Shown piece after piece: positions 34,930 to 44,407 of a stretch of 64,000 nucleotides of DNA. Below the pieces are notes generated by a model. That model saw only the letters and a program-made list of their open reading frames with translations. It was not told where the DNA came from and did no database searches. Position 1 is the stretch's first letter. Every line of letters begins with the position of its first letter. The translations under genes were made by a program, and so were the position numbers. The stretch comes from an uncultured Dyadobacter sp. (GTDB taxonomy: Bacteria; Bacteroidota; Bacteroidia; Cytophagales; Spirosomataceae), in contig NZ_CAMLSE010000032.1 of NCBI RefSeq assembly GCF_946482605.1, positions 28,477-92,476 on the forward strand. Reading direction: 5' to 3'.

Positions 34930-36257
34930 GGACGGTTTACGACGTAAAAAGGTGTGTTACAGGACGCAAAATGGCCCTTATCATTATAAATCGTTGCGAA
35001 AATGCGGTAAGGACCTTCTTCGGAGGGAGCTTCGAAAGCCACCCGCAGATTGCTCCCGGGATTGTTAATGGTTGTAAGGGCTTTTAATTTCGCAGTACTG
35101 TTGACCTGGTTCTTACGATACCAGTCTTCTTTTAAAATCTGCCAGCGGATCGAGCGGACGGGCCCATGGTTTTCGAGCAGGAGTACTTCCGCACTGGCCG
35201 GGCTGCCGGGGATGAGGATAATGTTGTCGCGTGCACCCTGTTCATTTAATAGCATATACCTGAGTTCAGGATATTTCGATAAAGAGGGTTTTCCCGTCCA
35301 GATAGTCTGCATGGTGCCGGCTGCTTCTGAGGGAGCCTGATTTTCATCGAATATGCTAAACCAGGTCTGGGTGGTTTCCTGTTTGTTGCCCCAGAAAAAT
35401 ATGCAAGCACCCAGATATCTCGGATCTTCCAGCGGCATACTTTCCTCGTAACGTTTTTTGTAAATTTCAGCCTTCTTATTGCTGGTATCTTCAATGTAGG
35501 CGCCCCAGGCGGTTTGCTCAGTTCCTTGCCAGGGACCATTGATTCCCCATTCCAGCAACATATAGGGCCCTTTCCAGAACCAGGAAAAATCGGCCAGGTC
35601 ACGGCGCAACAAAGGAAGGTTGCCGAAAATGTTGAAGGAAATTAGGTCAACATCACATCGCATCCGGAGGTTAAAAATGTACTTCAGATTGAAATTCAGG
35701 ACGGTGGTGGTAATGGGATGGTCGGGGTCTTCTTCGTGGATCATGTCGGTCAGCCCGTTAAATCCTTTGTAAAACTGGTTATACGTCCATTTGTGTGGGT
35801 AGTCCAGTTCATTGCCAAGGCACCACATCAGTACCGAAGAGTGTTTTCGGTAACGCCTGATCAGCGACCGGAACGTGTTCAGCCGGACTTGATTAGCCCG
35901 GGCATCGTTGTACAATGATATGTCGCCGCTGTTCGGGAGCGGCAGGCCCACAATGACGGCAATATGGTTGGCGTGGGCACTATCGAGTATTTGCGCCAGG
36001 TTGGTGGTGTCCCAGGTCCGGAGCGTGTTGCCACCGGCCTCCCGGAGTGCGCGGAAATGCGAAAGGCCGCCAGCGCCCTTCACCTGAAAAGGTTTACCGT
36101 TCCTGATCAGTGTGAACCGGCCATCGCGTTGGTCGATGTAGACTTTTGCGGCGCGGTTCGGCTGCCGGTTTTCACGGCACCCTAACAGCACGGCACTAAA
36201 CGTTACAACCAGCAATAATAGAAGAGAGGTGAGTTTTCTTGACAATATCGGATGCAT
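34926..36257 (-). CDS. Glycoside hydrolase lipoprotein (GH2/GH5-type TIM barrel)
   Basis: A 443-residue lipoprotein from the ATG at 36257 (lipobox VLLGC, Cys27). A longer frame starts at 36311 but gives an odd basic extension. The barrel has KPFQVKGAGGLSHF, the acid/base Glu150 in WCLGNELDYP and the nucleophile Glu236 in YMLLEWGINGPW, so it looks active. A C-terminal beta domain (YRIFATIYNDKGH) follows. It is translationally coupled to the GT2 fusion, suggesting that it trims or releases the polymer made by that synthase. Confidence 0.78.
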   Translation of the reverse strand: MHPILSRKLTSLLLLLVVTFSAVLLGCRENRQPNRAAKVYIDQRDGRFTLIRNGKPFQVKGAGGLSHFRALREAGGNTLRTWDTTNLAQILDSAHANHIAVIVGLPLPNSGDISLYNDARANQVRLNTFRSLIRRYRKHSSVLMWCLGNELDYPHKWTYNQFYKGFNGLTDMIHEEDPDHPITTTVLNFNLKYIFNLRMRCDVDLISFNIFGNLPLLRRDLADFSWFWKGPYMLLEWGINGPWQGTEQTAWGAYIEDTSNKKAEIYKKRYEESMPLEDPRYLGACIFFWGNKQETTQTWFSIFDENQAPSEAAGTMQTIWTGKPSLSKYPELRYMLLNEQGARDNIILIPGSPASAEVLLLENHGPVRSIRWQILKEDWYRKNQVNSTAKLKALTTINNPGSNLRVAFEAPSEEGPYRIFATIYNDKGHFASCNTPFYVVNRP

Positions 36258-36402
36258 TTGAAACCGGACAGGGCGAGCCCTGACGTTTCTAAATAAATCA
36301 AAAAAGATCATATATTAAAATTATCGGCCAAATCAGCGTGGAGCCTGGTCAATGCGACTGTACGCGGTTTCCCATTTATTGACTACTTTTATATAAATGT
36401 TT

Positions 36403-36434
36403 TAGTTTACTAAATTTTGAATTATTGTTTACAT
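36403..36434 (+). promoter_or_regulatory. Paired operator-like sites at the gntR promoter
   Basis: TAGTTTACTA (36403-36412) and TTGTTTACAT (36425-36434), starts 22 bases apart, fit TNGTNNACNN. The second ends five bases before the gntR ATG. The placement suggests autoregulation, possibly also touching the divergent GH lipoprotein gene. Confidence 0.6.
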
Positions 36435-36438
36435 TAAG

Positions 36439-37077
36439 ATGAAGGAAGATTCACTCTCAAACAAAGCCTATACAGAACTACGGAAAAAGATACTCTCGAA
36501 TCAGCTCACCTCGGGCACCCGGCTTAAGGAAGACGAATGGTCTAAAAAGCTGGATGCGAACAGGATGGCGATCCGGGAAGCACTGACCAGGCTTTTGGGC
36601 GAGCAGCTGATCGTGCAAGGGGAGAAAGGGGGCTTTTTTGTTAAAACGCTCACCCTGGAAGACAGTCACAAAATCCGCGAGTTGCGGGAAATCCTGGAAG
36701 TGGGCGCGCTGCGTCTGCTCATTCAGAAGATAACGGCAGGCCAGATAGCTGAGCTGGACCGTATATGCGACGACTTTTCGTCGATGGTAGAGCGGGGTTA
36801 TTTTGGCGGTGCCTGTGAGGCGGATGTGAAGTTTCATGAGACCTTGATAGAATGTGCTGGTAATGAAAAGCTTGTGTATCTTTATCAGGCGAGCAACATT
36901 CCATTGTTCCACCAGAAGCTGGGCAAAACGCAAACCCACATGGATGATTACGAACTCACTGACCAGGAGCATCGTGAGATCGTAGCCGGGATCAAGGAAG
37001 GAGATATCAGAAGGGCCGAGGAGGCATTAATGAAACACCTGACCCGTGGTGAGGTGGCTTCTCTCGATCTCGCGTAA
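36439..37077 (+). CDS. GntR-family transcriptional regulator, FCD subfamily
   Basis: A 212-residue DNA-binding protein. N-terminal winged helix (LSNKAYTELRKKILSNQLTSGTRL, ANRMAIREALTRLLGEQLI) and an all-helical FCD ligand-binding domain with the metal/ligand residues in EADVKFHETLIE, DQEHREIV and ALMKHL. FCD regulators usually sense organic or sugar acids and repress catabolic genes. Matching paired inverted repeats lie upstream of this gene, the SusC operon and the creatininase operon, making it the likely regulator of the whole stretch to 53005. A strong terminator follows. Confidence 0.9.
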   Translation: MKEDSLSNKAYTELRKKILSNQLTSGTRLKEDEWSKKLDANRMAIREALTRLLGEQLIVQGEKGGFFVKTLTLEDSHKIRELREILEVGALRLLIQKITAGQIAELDRICDDFSSMVERGYFGGACEADVKFHETLIECAGNEKLVYLYQASNIPLFHQKLGKTQTHMDDYELTDQEHREIVAGIKEGDIRRAEEALMKHLTRGEVASLDLA

Positions 37078-37106
37078 GTTATATTATTTGCAGGCTGAGG
37101 TTCCGG

Positions 37107-37141
37107 GGCCGGTTTCAATCGCATTGAAACCGGCCTTTTTC
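37107..37141 (+). terminator. Rho-independent terminator after gntR
   Basis: GGCCGGTTTCAAT pairs perfectly with ATTGAAACCGGCC around a three-base loop, then five T residues. Confidence 0.92.
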
Positions 37142-37256
37142 TTGCCATAGTATTTTCGGTTTTTCCGACTCATGCCTTTCGGCTATTCCGCGGTCCGCAA
37201 ATTCTGCGGTATATCCTTCGCCGTAACTCCGGATTAATAATTTTTTCCTTATTTTT

Positions 37257-37289
37257 TTGTTTACAAAAAAATAATATATTTGTTAACAC
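37257..37289 (+). promoter_or_regulatory. SusC-operon promoter with paired operator-like sites
   Basis: TTGTTTACAA (37257-37266) and TTGTTAACAC (37280-37289), 23 bases apart, match the motif at gntR. The -7 element TATATTTG (37275-37282) lies between and overlaps the second site, a repressor-like arrangement. The closest upstream TTTG (37256-37259) is only 15 bases away, short for a -33 box. The remaining 37290-37443 would be a leader of about 150 bases. It contains a 46-codon frame from 37368 that overlaps the susC start, probably chance. Confidence 0.6.
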
Positions 37290-37443
37290 AAAATAACCCA
37301 TAGTACTTACGTGTAACCCATTGCCCGTAAATGATCGTTGCGCGCCTTTGAACCAATTCGTTTGCCTATGAAGAAAGCGACACAGCTTGTGATTGTTCGA
37401 GAATTGCCGATTAAACCCATTTACTGTTCCGAAATCTTGAAGT

Positions 37444-40400
37444 ATGAAAAAATCTCTAGAACCCGTGGGGCTGGCGACGGTCCCATTGCTGACGACCCTG
37501 TTACGTAACCGCCTGAAATTCCTTTTGCTGTTGACATGCCTGGTGGCATTTGCCGGGGTATTCAATCAGATCTATGCACAACAAATCAAAAAAATCACAG
37601 GAAAAGTAGTCGACCAGAAAGGCGCACCGGTACCAGGTGCTTCGATCGTGGTGAAACAGTCGACATCCGGCGCTATTGCGGATAAAGACGGTGTGTTCAG
37701 CATTTCGGTGCCCGACAATGCGGGCGCTCTCGTCATATCCTATATCGGAATGAAAACGATGGAAGTAGCGCTCGGTAACCGGAGTGACCTCGGTGATATC
37801 ATATTGTCGGACGATGCGCTGGGGCTTCAGGAGGTGGTGGTGACGGCACTGGGGATCGAGCGCGCAGCAAAGACTCTGACTTACGCCACGCAGAAGATCG
37901 GCGGGGATCAGGTAAATGAGATCAGGGATGCCAATTTTACAAACACGCTTTCGGGTAAAATTGCCGGGCTCACGATCACGCCATCGGCCAATGGTCCGGG
38001 CGGCGCGACACGGATCGTATTGCGGGGAAACCGGTCGATCCAGGGGTCGAATAATGCATTGATCGTCGTCGACGGGGTGGCGATAGACAATTCCTCGCCC
38101 GCGGGGCAGGTGCGCTACGATGCGGGCGGGCACAGCGGAAGTGACGGCGCTTCCAGCATTAATCCCGATGATATAGAGTCGATTAACGTGTTGAAAGGCG
38201 CTGCTGGAGCGGCATTGTATGGAAGTCGTGCCGCCAATGGTGTGATCATGATTACTACAAAAAAGGGAAAAAGCGGCAAAATCAATGTGAATGTAAATTC
38301 GGGCGTCACTTTCGATAAGGCCCTGGTTACGCCGTCCTTGCAGAACCAGTACAGCCAGGGCTCGGGTGGAGTGTACTCGACCCTGACCAACGGGAGCTGG
38401 GGCGCACGCATTACCGGGCAGAGCGTTCAGGACTGGGCGGGAAATACGGTTTCTCTCAAAGCATATCCCGATAATATCAGCGATTTTTTCAAAACGGCTG
38501 TCTCTACCAATAATTCGGTAGGCGTCAGCGGCGGTTCTGAAAAGGTGCAGTCTTATGTGTCTTACGCTAATAACTATATCAATGGCATTGTGCCGCACAA
38601 CCGGCTTTCCAGGAATACCTTTAATGCGAGACTTAGTTTTGATATCACCAGCCGGCTTTCCGCCGACGCCAAGGTCACCTATATGTTACAGGATATCTAT
38701 AACAAACCGGGAGTAGGCGGAGACGGAATGGTCGTGGCGAATGTTTACCGTATGCCGCGTACCGTGGATCCCGGGACCCTGGAATCATACAAAAAAGTAG
38801 ATGTTACAGGCGTGGAGACGCCGACTTATTGGACCAGCCCGGATGCGGTTTACATGAACCCTTACTGGACGATCAATAATACCCACCACGATGAAAACAG
38901 GAGCAGGGTGACCGGGCTTTTTGTGCTGCGGTACAAACTGACTGACTGGCTGAACATTCAGGGGCGCGTAAGTTCGGATAGCTACAATGATTTTATCAGC
39001 CAGAAATACGCCAATAATACGGTCAACTATGCCAGGCAGCCGGGCGGGTACTACTCGGAAGGGAACGACTACATCGCGGAAAGAAACGCCGACCTGTTGC
39101 TGACCGGAACGAATAACATCGCGCCGGACCTGAAACTGACGTATAATATAGGAGGTTCAATCCTCAACCGCAGCATGCGGCACCGCATTAACGCCGCCGA
39201 TGGGCTGGGATTTGCCAATAAATACGATCTTAGCTACGCTACAACCCTGAAAACGGAAACCGCCACGGCGAAGCGTCAGTTGCAGTCGGTGTATGGTACG
39301 GTGCAGTTTGGCTACAAGGATTATTTGTTTCTTGACCTGACGGCCCGTAATGACTGGTCGAGTACGCTGCCTTCGCCCTATTCCTACTTTTATCCGTCGG
39401 TGGGGGTTTCTGCCGTGATTTCGGAAATGGTGAAATTGCCCACCTGGGTAAGTCTGGGGAAAGTAAGGGGCTCGTTCACAAAGGTAGGTAACGATGCCGA
39501 TCCATATCTGTTAGGTCAAACGTATACCTATATCCGTGGCGGCTTTGGTGGTTACATTGCCAGCAGCAGTACCAAAGCCATCGCCGATCTGAAACCCGAA
39601 TTGACGCAGTCGGTAGAGCTTGGCACGGAATGGCGGTTTTATAACAACCGTTTTGGCATTGACCTGACCTATTACAAAACAAATTCCAAGAATCAGCTGC
39701 TGCGCGTTGCATCTCCGGCTTCGTCGGGCTACTCGACCTTGAATGTCAATGCAGGGAACATACAGAACGAAGGTTTTGAGGCGGTGCTATCCCTGAAGCC
39801 TGTGGCGGGAAAGCATTTTTCCTGGAATATAGGGCTCAACTATGCGGTGAACAAGAGCAAAGTGGTGGAGCTGTATGAGGGTGTAAGTCAGTTGTACCTC
39901 GGCTCCTCGACCAGCGTCCGCACGGCCACACCGCTGATCAGAGAGGGCGGTGCATTCGGGGATTTGTACGGCTATAAATGGAAGACACTGAATGGGCAGT
40001 ATGTAGTGAGTGACAAGGGCGTACCGGTTAAAAGTGACGAAATAGAGAAGCTGGGTAATTATAATCCCAAGTTTTCAGCCGGTTTCAGCAACAATTTTTC
40101 ATACCGGAACTGGACGCTCGGGGTATTGGTCGATGGTAAGTTCGGGGGCGTGATCACGTCGGGTACCGCGGCGCAAATGGCTTATAATGGTACAAGTTCC
40201 GACACTGAGCAATACCGGGATGCCGGGTCATGGGTGGTCAAAGGGGTTACAGCCGAAGGAGCCGCCAATACGGTCGCAGTGAATGCGGAAACGTTCTGGC
40301 AAACGGTGGCGCAGGGGGATTACTCGTGGGGAGAATTTTTTACCTACCATGCTACCAACGTGCGGGTGCGGGAGCTCACGCTCGGGTATGACTTCAAAAA

Positions 40401-40620
40401 CCTGCCCGGTTTTCTGAACTCCGCCCGGCTGTCCTTTGTAGCACGAAACCTGTTCTTCATTTACCGGGGCAATGCGATCCTCGATATTCCGGGCATTGGC
40501 AAACGCAAAATGGATTTCGACCCGGAAATGAGCCTGGGCAACAGCAACTACCAGGGGATCGAGTATTTCAACCTCCCCTCGACCAGAAACATCGGATTGA
40601 ACCTCAAACTATCATTCTAA
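37444..40620 (+). CDS. SusC/RagA-family TonB-linked outer-membrane transporter
   Basis: A 1058-residue receptor. Signal region (LKFLLLLTCLVAFAGVFNQIYAQ), carboxypeptidase-regulatory-like domain (about 52-130: ITGKVVDQKGAPVPGASIVV), a TonB-box-like EVVVTALGIE, then the SusC plug (RGNRSIQGSNNALIVVDGV, INVLKGAAGAALYGSRAANGVIMITTKKG) and a large barrel ending in LNLKLSF. It forms the uptake complex with the SusD-like lipoprotein 12 bases downstream. The GH20 in the same operon points to a hexosaminide substrate. Confidence 0.95.
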   Translation: MKKSLEPVGLATVPLLTTLLRNRLKFLLLLTCLVAFAGVFNQIYAQQIKKITGKVVDQKGAPVPGASIVVKQSTSGAIADKDGVFSISVPDNAGALVISYIGMKTMEVALGNRSDLGDIILSDDALGLQEVVVTALGIERAAKTLTYATQKIGGDQVNEIRDANFTNTLSGKIAGLTITPSANGPGGATRIVLRGNRSIQGSNNALIVVDGVAIDNSSPAGQVRYDAGGHSGSDGASSINPDDIESINVLKGAAGAALYGSRAANGVIMITTKKGKSGKINVNVNSGVTFDKALVTPSLQNQYSQGSGGVYSTLTNGSWGARITGQSVQDWAGNTVSLKAYPDNISDFFKTAVSTNNSVGVSGGSEKVQSYVSYANNYINGIVPHNRLSRNTFNARLSFDITSRLSADAKVTYMLQDIYNKPGVGGDGMVVANVYRMPRTVDPGTLESYKKVDVTGVETPTYWTSPDAVYMNPYWTINNTHHDENRSRVTGLFVLRYKLTDWLNIQGRVSSDSYNDFISQKYANNTVNYARQPGGYYSEGNDYIAERNADLLLTGTNNIAPDLKLTYNIGGSILNRSMRHRINAADGLGFANKYDLSYATTLKTETATAKRQLQSVYGTVQFGYKDYLFLDLTARNDWSSTLPSPYSYFYPSVGVSAVISEMVKLPTWVSLGKVRGSFTKVGNDADPYLLGQTYTYIRGGFGGYIASSSTKAIADLKPELTQSVELGTEWRFYNNRFGIDLTYYKTNSKNQLLRVASPASSGYSTLNVNAGNIQNEGFEAVLSLKPVAGKHFSWNIGLNYAVNKSKVVELYEGVSQLYLGSSTSVRTATPLIREGGAFGDLYGYKWKTLNGQYVVSDKGVPVKSDEIEKLGNYNPKFSAGFSNNFSYRNWTLGVLVDGKFGGVITSGTAAQMAYNGTSSDTEQYRDAGSWVVKGVTAEGAANTVAVNAETFWQTVAQGDYSWGEFFTYHATNVRVRELTLGYDFKNLPGFLNSARLSFVARNLFFIYRGNAILDIPGIGKRKMDFDPEMSLGNSNYQGIEYFNLPSTRNIGLNLKLSF

Positions 40621-40632
40621 AAATCGCTTATT

Positions 40633-42219
40633 ATGTTGACGAGGATAAAAAATATACGCCTGGCACTTGTCCGGCTCCTGGCACTGGCCGTCATTGCCGC
40701 TGGTTTTGCAGGCTGTACCGATAATTTCGATTCGCTGAATACCGACGCTACGAAGATCAGCAGCGTAGGCAGCAAGGAATATCCGTTCATGTTTGCCTAT
40801 GCATTGATGGCGCCTACATTGAGCCCGGATAACTTCGAGGTAGGCGAGGGGACGATCGCCTCGGTTTATTCCCAGTTTTTGTCGCAGGCTGCGCATTCGT
40901 TTCCCACGGACCGCTACGTGATCCGGCAGGACTGGATGCCTGCCTGCTGGAACCCTGTTTACACGGCGGCAGCCCCGCAGCTGAAAACGTTGATGGCGGG
41001 TACCGACGCACAAAGCGCAGAGAATGCATTGGCGAATATCTGGTGGGTATGGATGTTCCACCGCGTGACCGACTATTTTGGCCCCATTCCCTACGCGGAT
41101 GCGGCTTCGGGTAAGCGGTATGTATCGTACACGCCGCAGGATTCGATCTACTATGATTTTTTCAAAAGGCTGGATGTCGCTTCGGGTGTTTTGAAATCCC
41201 GCGCCGCCGACAAGCCTTACGGTGCTTACGATTTGGTATACAATAAAAATGCGGCCCCGGCAACGGCATGGATGAAGTTTGCCAATACCCTGCGCCTCCG
41301 CCTGGCCTTGCGCATCTCGAAGGTGAATCCTGAAATGGCAAAGAAAGAGGCGGAAGCTGCTGTTGCTGCCGGTGTGATCACCGACATCGCCGATGATGCC
41401 TACATGCCCAAGTCGACGACCACCTACGCCGAATACAATGGGCTGGCTGTAACGGCGGGCTGGGACGATGTGCGCATGAGTGCTTCCATGGAATCGATTC
41501 TGAAAGGATACAGCGACCCTCGCCTGCCGGTCTATTTTCAGCCCTCTGTGGCGACGGGTACTTACGAGGGCGTACGGAACGGCTTGTTTACTTCGGAAAA
41601 GATCATCGACATCAATTCCCGGTTGTATAATTCCAATATGGGAACCCGCTGGGCGACCTGGGTTGGTAGTGACTGGAAAACGACCTATAATGTTTCTCAA
41701 AACATCCTGCACGCCGCCGAGGCCTATTTTCTACGTGCGGAGGGAGCGCTCAATGGCTGGAATATGGGCGGCACTGCCGAGGATTTTTACAAAAAGGGCA
41801 TACAGATGTCCATGGCGCAATGGGGCATTACCGACCAGGCGGCGATCAGTAAGTACATCGTGAACACAGCTGTGCCCATTGCTCCGAAAGACGGCATGAA
41901 TTCACCCGCCGTTAATGACTATCCGGTCAAATGGAGTACGTCCGAAAGCATGCAGCGGAAGCAACTGGCGCAGCAGAAATGGCTTGCGCTATTCCCCGAC
42001 GGCATGGAAGGCTGGGCCGATGTGCGCAGAACCGGCTTGCCGAAGCTCTACCCGATCGTCCACAGCGAAAATTCCGACTTGCCGGAAGGTACATTCATCC
42101 GGCGGATGCCTTTTTTAGACACCGAAAAACAAACCAATGCGGCAGAAGTTGCCCGGGCCGTCAAAATGCTGAGCGGACCAGATAATGCTGCGACGCCGCT
42201 TTGGTGGGATAAAAACTGA
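40633..42219 (+). CDS. SusD/RagB-family outer-membrane lipoprotein (SusD-like_2 type)
   Basis: A 528-residue surface lipoprotein with lipobox FAGC (Cys28). The start of the mature protein (NFDSLNTDATKISSVGSKEYPFMFAYALM) and the TPR-like helices with MFHRVTDYFGPIPYADAAS are typical of the SusD-like_2 branch. It captures the glycan and lids the SusC partner. It ends just before GH20, completing a minimal polysaccharide utilisation locus. Confidence 0.92.
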   Translation: MLTRIKNIRLALVRLLALAVIAAGFAGCTDNFDSLNTDATKISSVGSKEYPFMFAYALMAPTLSPDNFEVGEGTIASVYSQFLSQAAHSFPTDRYVIRQDWMPACWNPVYTAAAPQLKTLMAGTDAQSAENALANIWWVWMFHRVTDYFGPIPYADAASGKRYVSYTPQDSIYYDFFKRLDVASGVLKSRAADKPYGAYDLVYNKNAAPATAWMKFANTLRLRLALRISKVNPEMAKKEAEAAVAAGVITDIADDAYMPKSTTTYAEYNGLAVTAGWDDVRMSASMESILKGYSDPRLPVYFQPSVATGTYEGVRNGLFTSEKIIDINSRLYNSNMGTRWATWVGSDWKTTYNVSQNILHAAEAYFLRAEGALNGWNMGGTAEDFYKKGIQMSMAQWGITDQAAISKYIVNTAVPIAPKDGMNSPAVNDYPVKWSTSESMQRKQLAQQKWLALFPDGMEGWADVRRTGLPKLYPIVHSENSDLPEGTFIRRMPFLDTEKQTNAAEVARAVKMLSGPDNAATPLWWDKN

Positions 42220-42229
42220 TCCATTGCAT

Positions 42230-44293
42230 ATGATTGCACGCCTGTTATTTGCCGTTCTGTTTGCTGTTCCTGGTTTTGCACAAAAAACGCCCGTTCTTTT
42301 TCCGGAACCTGAATCCGTCCGGTATAATGCTGAAAAATTCCCGCTGTCGGCGCTGACGGTATTTGTGCCGCGTTCAGCGCCGGCAGAGGTGCAGTTTGCG
42401 CTGAAGGAACTGCGAAAAACGATCGCAGAACAGACGGGCGTGCCCGCTCAGCCAGCTGCGGCAGCCGCGGCGGCTACCTTTCAGTTTTGGGTCCGTGAGC
42501 CCGGGCGTGCATTGCCGGAAGTAGCGGAGGCCAGTGGCGACAGCCGGCGGGAGTATTACAAACTTTCAGTGTCCGCCAAGGGCGTGTACGTGGAGGCGCA
42601 GACTTCGGCGGGGCTGTATTATGCGGTGCAAACGCTCCGCCAGCTTGTGACCGGCAAAGGCAAAGAGGCGAGTATCCCGGGTGGTTCGGTGGAGGATCGG
42701 CCCAAACTCGCGTTTCGAGGGGTGATGATGGACTTCGCGCACGGCGGTTTGCCGACGCTGGACGAGATCAGGCGGCAGATAGACTTCCTGGCCATGTGGA
42801 AGACGAACCAGTACTACTTCTATAATGAGGTGAGTATCGAACTGAAGGGTTTTCCGACTGTGGCCTTCCGTTCGGGATACACGCAGGAACAGGTGAAAAG
42901 CATTATTGCTTATGGCCGGGAGCGGCACATGGACGTGGTGCCGTTCCTGAATCTATACGGGCATTTGCATGAATTGGTCAGAAAAGAGAAATATGCCGAC
43001 CTGGCCATCGGTCAGTATGGTCACGAACTCGATCCGCGTAAGCCGGGTACTAACCAACTGCTTCAAAACTGGATCAAACAGTACACCGATTTGTTCCCCG
43101 GGCCATTTATCCATGTGGGTTTCGACGAAACCTGGGAAACCAAACGCATCGCTGACGACAAGGATGCCCGCATCAATTCGGAAGACCTGTGGGTGCAGCA
43201 GCTCACATTCGTGCGGGACGAAATGAAGAAGTATGGTAAAACCGTCCTTGCCTGGACGGATATGAATAACTATTATCCGGACATCATCAAAAAGATTCCG
43301 TCAGATGTGATTCCGGTGATCTGGGAATACAAACCCGATACAGCGGAGATCAACCGGTATCTGAATCCTGTACTGAAAGAGAACAAACCCTTTTTCATTC
43401 AACCCGCCGTCTCCGGCTGGGGGCACATTTATCCCGATGCCGACTATACCTATTCCAATATCGACCTCTGTTTGCGGGCGGGCATTAAAAACAAGGCATT
43501 GGGTTTTATTCATTCCGTGTGGACCGACCCCGTAGAGCCGTTTGTCCGGGCGTCGTGGCTGTTTATGGCCTATGGCTGCATAGGCGCCTGGCAGGGGCAG
43601 GTTCCGGATAAAATCACTTTTGCAAAGGATTACAGCCGATTGGTGTACCCGGCGGTGGCTGATGAAATGGGCAAGGCTTTCGATTATCTGGCAGCTTCCA
43701 ATGAAGCGCTGGACAAATGCCTGGGGCGTAATACCGGCGGAATGCCACGGGGCACCATTATGGAAAGCTGGTCGAACCCGTTTTTGCCCTATTACCTGAA
43801 AAATACCGGTGAACACGTCGCGGACTTTAAAAACGCGAGGAGACTGAGCGAGGAGGCTCAGGAGCAGCTTATTGCGGCATTGTCGAAATGCAGCCCGAAG
43901 GATACGGCATTCATTCATTCGATGATCGTGACGGCGAGGCTGATGGCTTATTCCGCTACGCGCTTTTTGTGGGCCAAAACTATCTGCGACCGTTGGAACG
44001 AGTCCATGATTCAGCGGAAAAAGAATGATTTCGTGGTGTACGACATCACTTATCCTTGCCATGGGCTCCTGATCGACCTGATGGATGAAAACGGGGAGCT
44101 GAAATCAGCCTACGAGGAGGCCTGGCGTTCGGAATATATGCCTTATCGCATCAACACGATCCTGGGACGCTTCGATGTCGAATATGCATTTTGGCAGAAG
44201 CTGTATTTGAAAGTCGTCGACTACCGCATTGAAAACAAGCCTGAACATGTGGCAGACCAGTCGTTTGAAGCGTTATTCAAGCCCGATTTTTGA
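42230..44293 (+). CDS. GH20 beta-N-acetylhexosaminidase
   Basis: A 687-residue secreted enzyme. Signal peptide MIARLLFAVLFAVPGFAQ from the ATG at 42230 (the frame is open from 42185 inside susD). The first about 150 residues are the GH20b-like domain (LYYAVQTLRQLV), then the barrel (FRGVMMDFAHGGLPTLDEIRRQIDFLAMWKTNQ). The catalytic Asp-Glu pair is in HVGFDETWE, with phenylalanine where most GH20 enzymes have the second glycine of HxGGDE. It should remove terminal GlcNAc or GalNAc using neighbouring-group catalysis. It is the third gene of the SusC operon. Confidence 0.88.
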   Translation: MIARLLFAVLFAVPGFAQKTPVLFPEPESVRYNAEKFPLSALTVFVPRSAPAEVQFALKELRKTIAEQTGVPAQPAAAAAAATFQFWVREPGRALPEVAEASGDSRREYYKLSVSAKGVYVEAQTSAGLYYAVQTLRQLVTGKGKEASIPGGSVEDRPKLAFRGVMMDFAHGGLPTLDEIRRQIDFLAMWKTNQYYFYNEVSIELKGFPTVAFRSGYTQEQVKSIIAYGRERHMDVVPFLNLYGHLHELVRKEKYADLAIGQYGHELDPRKPGTNQLLQNWIKQYTDLFPGPFIHVGFDETWETKRIADDKDARINSEDLWVQQLTFVRDEMKKYGKTVLAWTDMNNYYPDIIKKIPSDVIPVIWEYKPDTAEINRYLNPVLKENKPFFIQPAVSGWGHIYPDADYTYSNIDLCLRAGIKNKALGFIHSVWTDPVEPFVRASWLFMAYGCIGAWQGQVPDKITFAKDYSRLVYPAVADEMGKAFDYLAASNEALDKCLGRNTGGMPRGTIMESWSNPFLPYYLKNTGEHVADFKNARRLSEEAQEQLIAALSKCSPKDTAFIHSMIVTARLMAYSATRFLWAKTICDRWNESMIQRKKNDFVVYDITYPCHGLLIDLMDENGELKSAYEEAWRSEYMPYRINTILGRFDVEYAFWQKLYLKVVDYRIENKPEHVADQSFEALFKPDF

Positions 44294-44328
44294 AAAGCTA
44301 TCGGGTATGAAAACGTATTGGTAATATT

Positions 44329-44382
44329 TTGTAAACTATTTTAATTATATTTTGTAAACAAAAAATTTAATCAATACATTTG
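44329..44382 (+). promoter_or_regulatory. Promoter and paired operator-like sites of the catabolic operon
   Basis: The -33 TTTG (44351-44354) and -7 TACATTTG (44375-44382) are separated by 20 bases, a consensus Bacteroidota promoter. Two inverted repeats, TTGTAAACTA (44329-44338) and TTGTAAACAA (44352-44361), start 23 bases apart, the second covering the -33 box. The transcript should start near 44389, before the ATG at 44408. Confidence 0.7.
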
Positions 44383-44407
44383 AAATAACGGATTTTTCAA
44401 AAAGAGT

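Noticed and set aside
37368..37509. Short upstream frame (MKKATQLVIV start) in the susC leader
   Set aside because: It has an ATG and overlaps the susC start in another frame, but there is no evidence of translation or conservation; kept only as a note.
37501..38598. Minus-strand open frame of 365 codons opposite the start of susC
   Set aside because: The SusC regulatory domain and plug are unmistakable on the plus strand; the antisense translation has no features.
40612..41712. Minus-strand open frame of 366 codons opposite the SusD-like gene
   Set aside because: Antisense to a clear SusD lipoprotein with motifs on the plus strand; low-complexity His/Arg/Gly-rich translation without family features.
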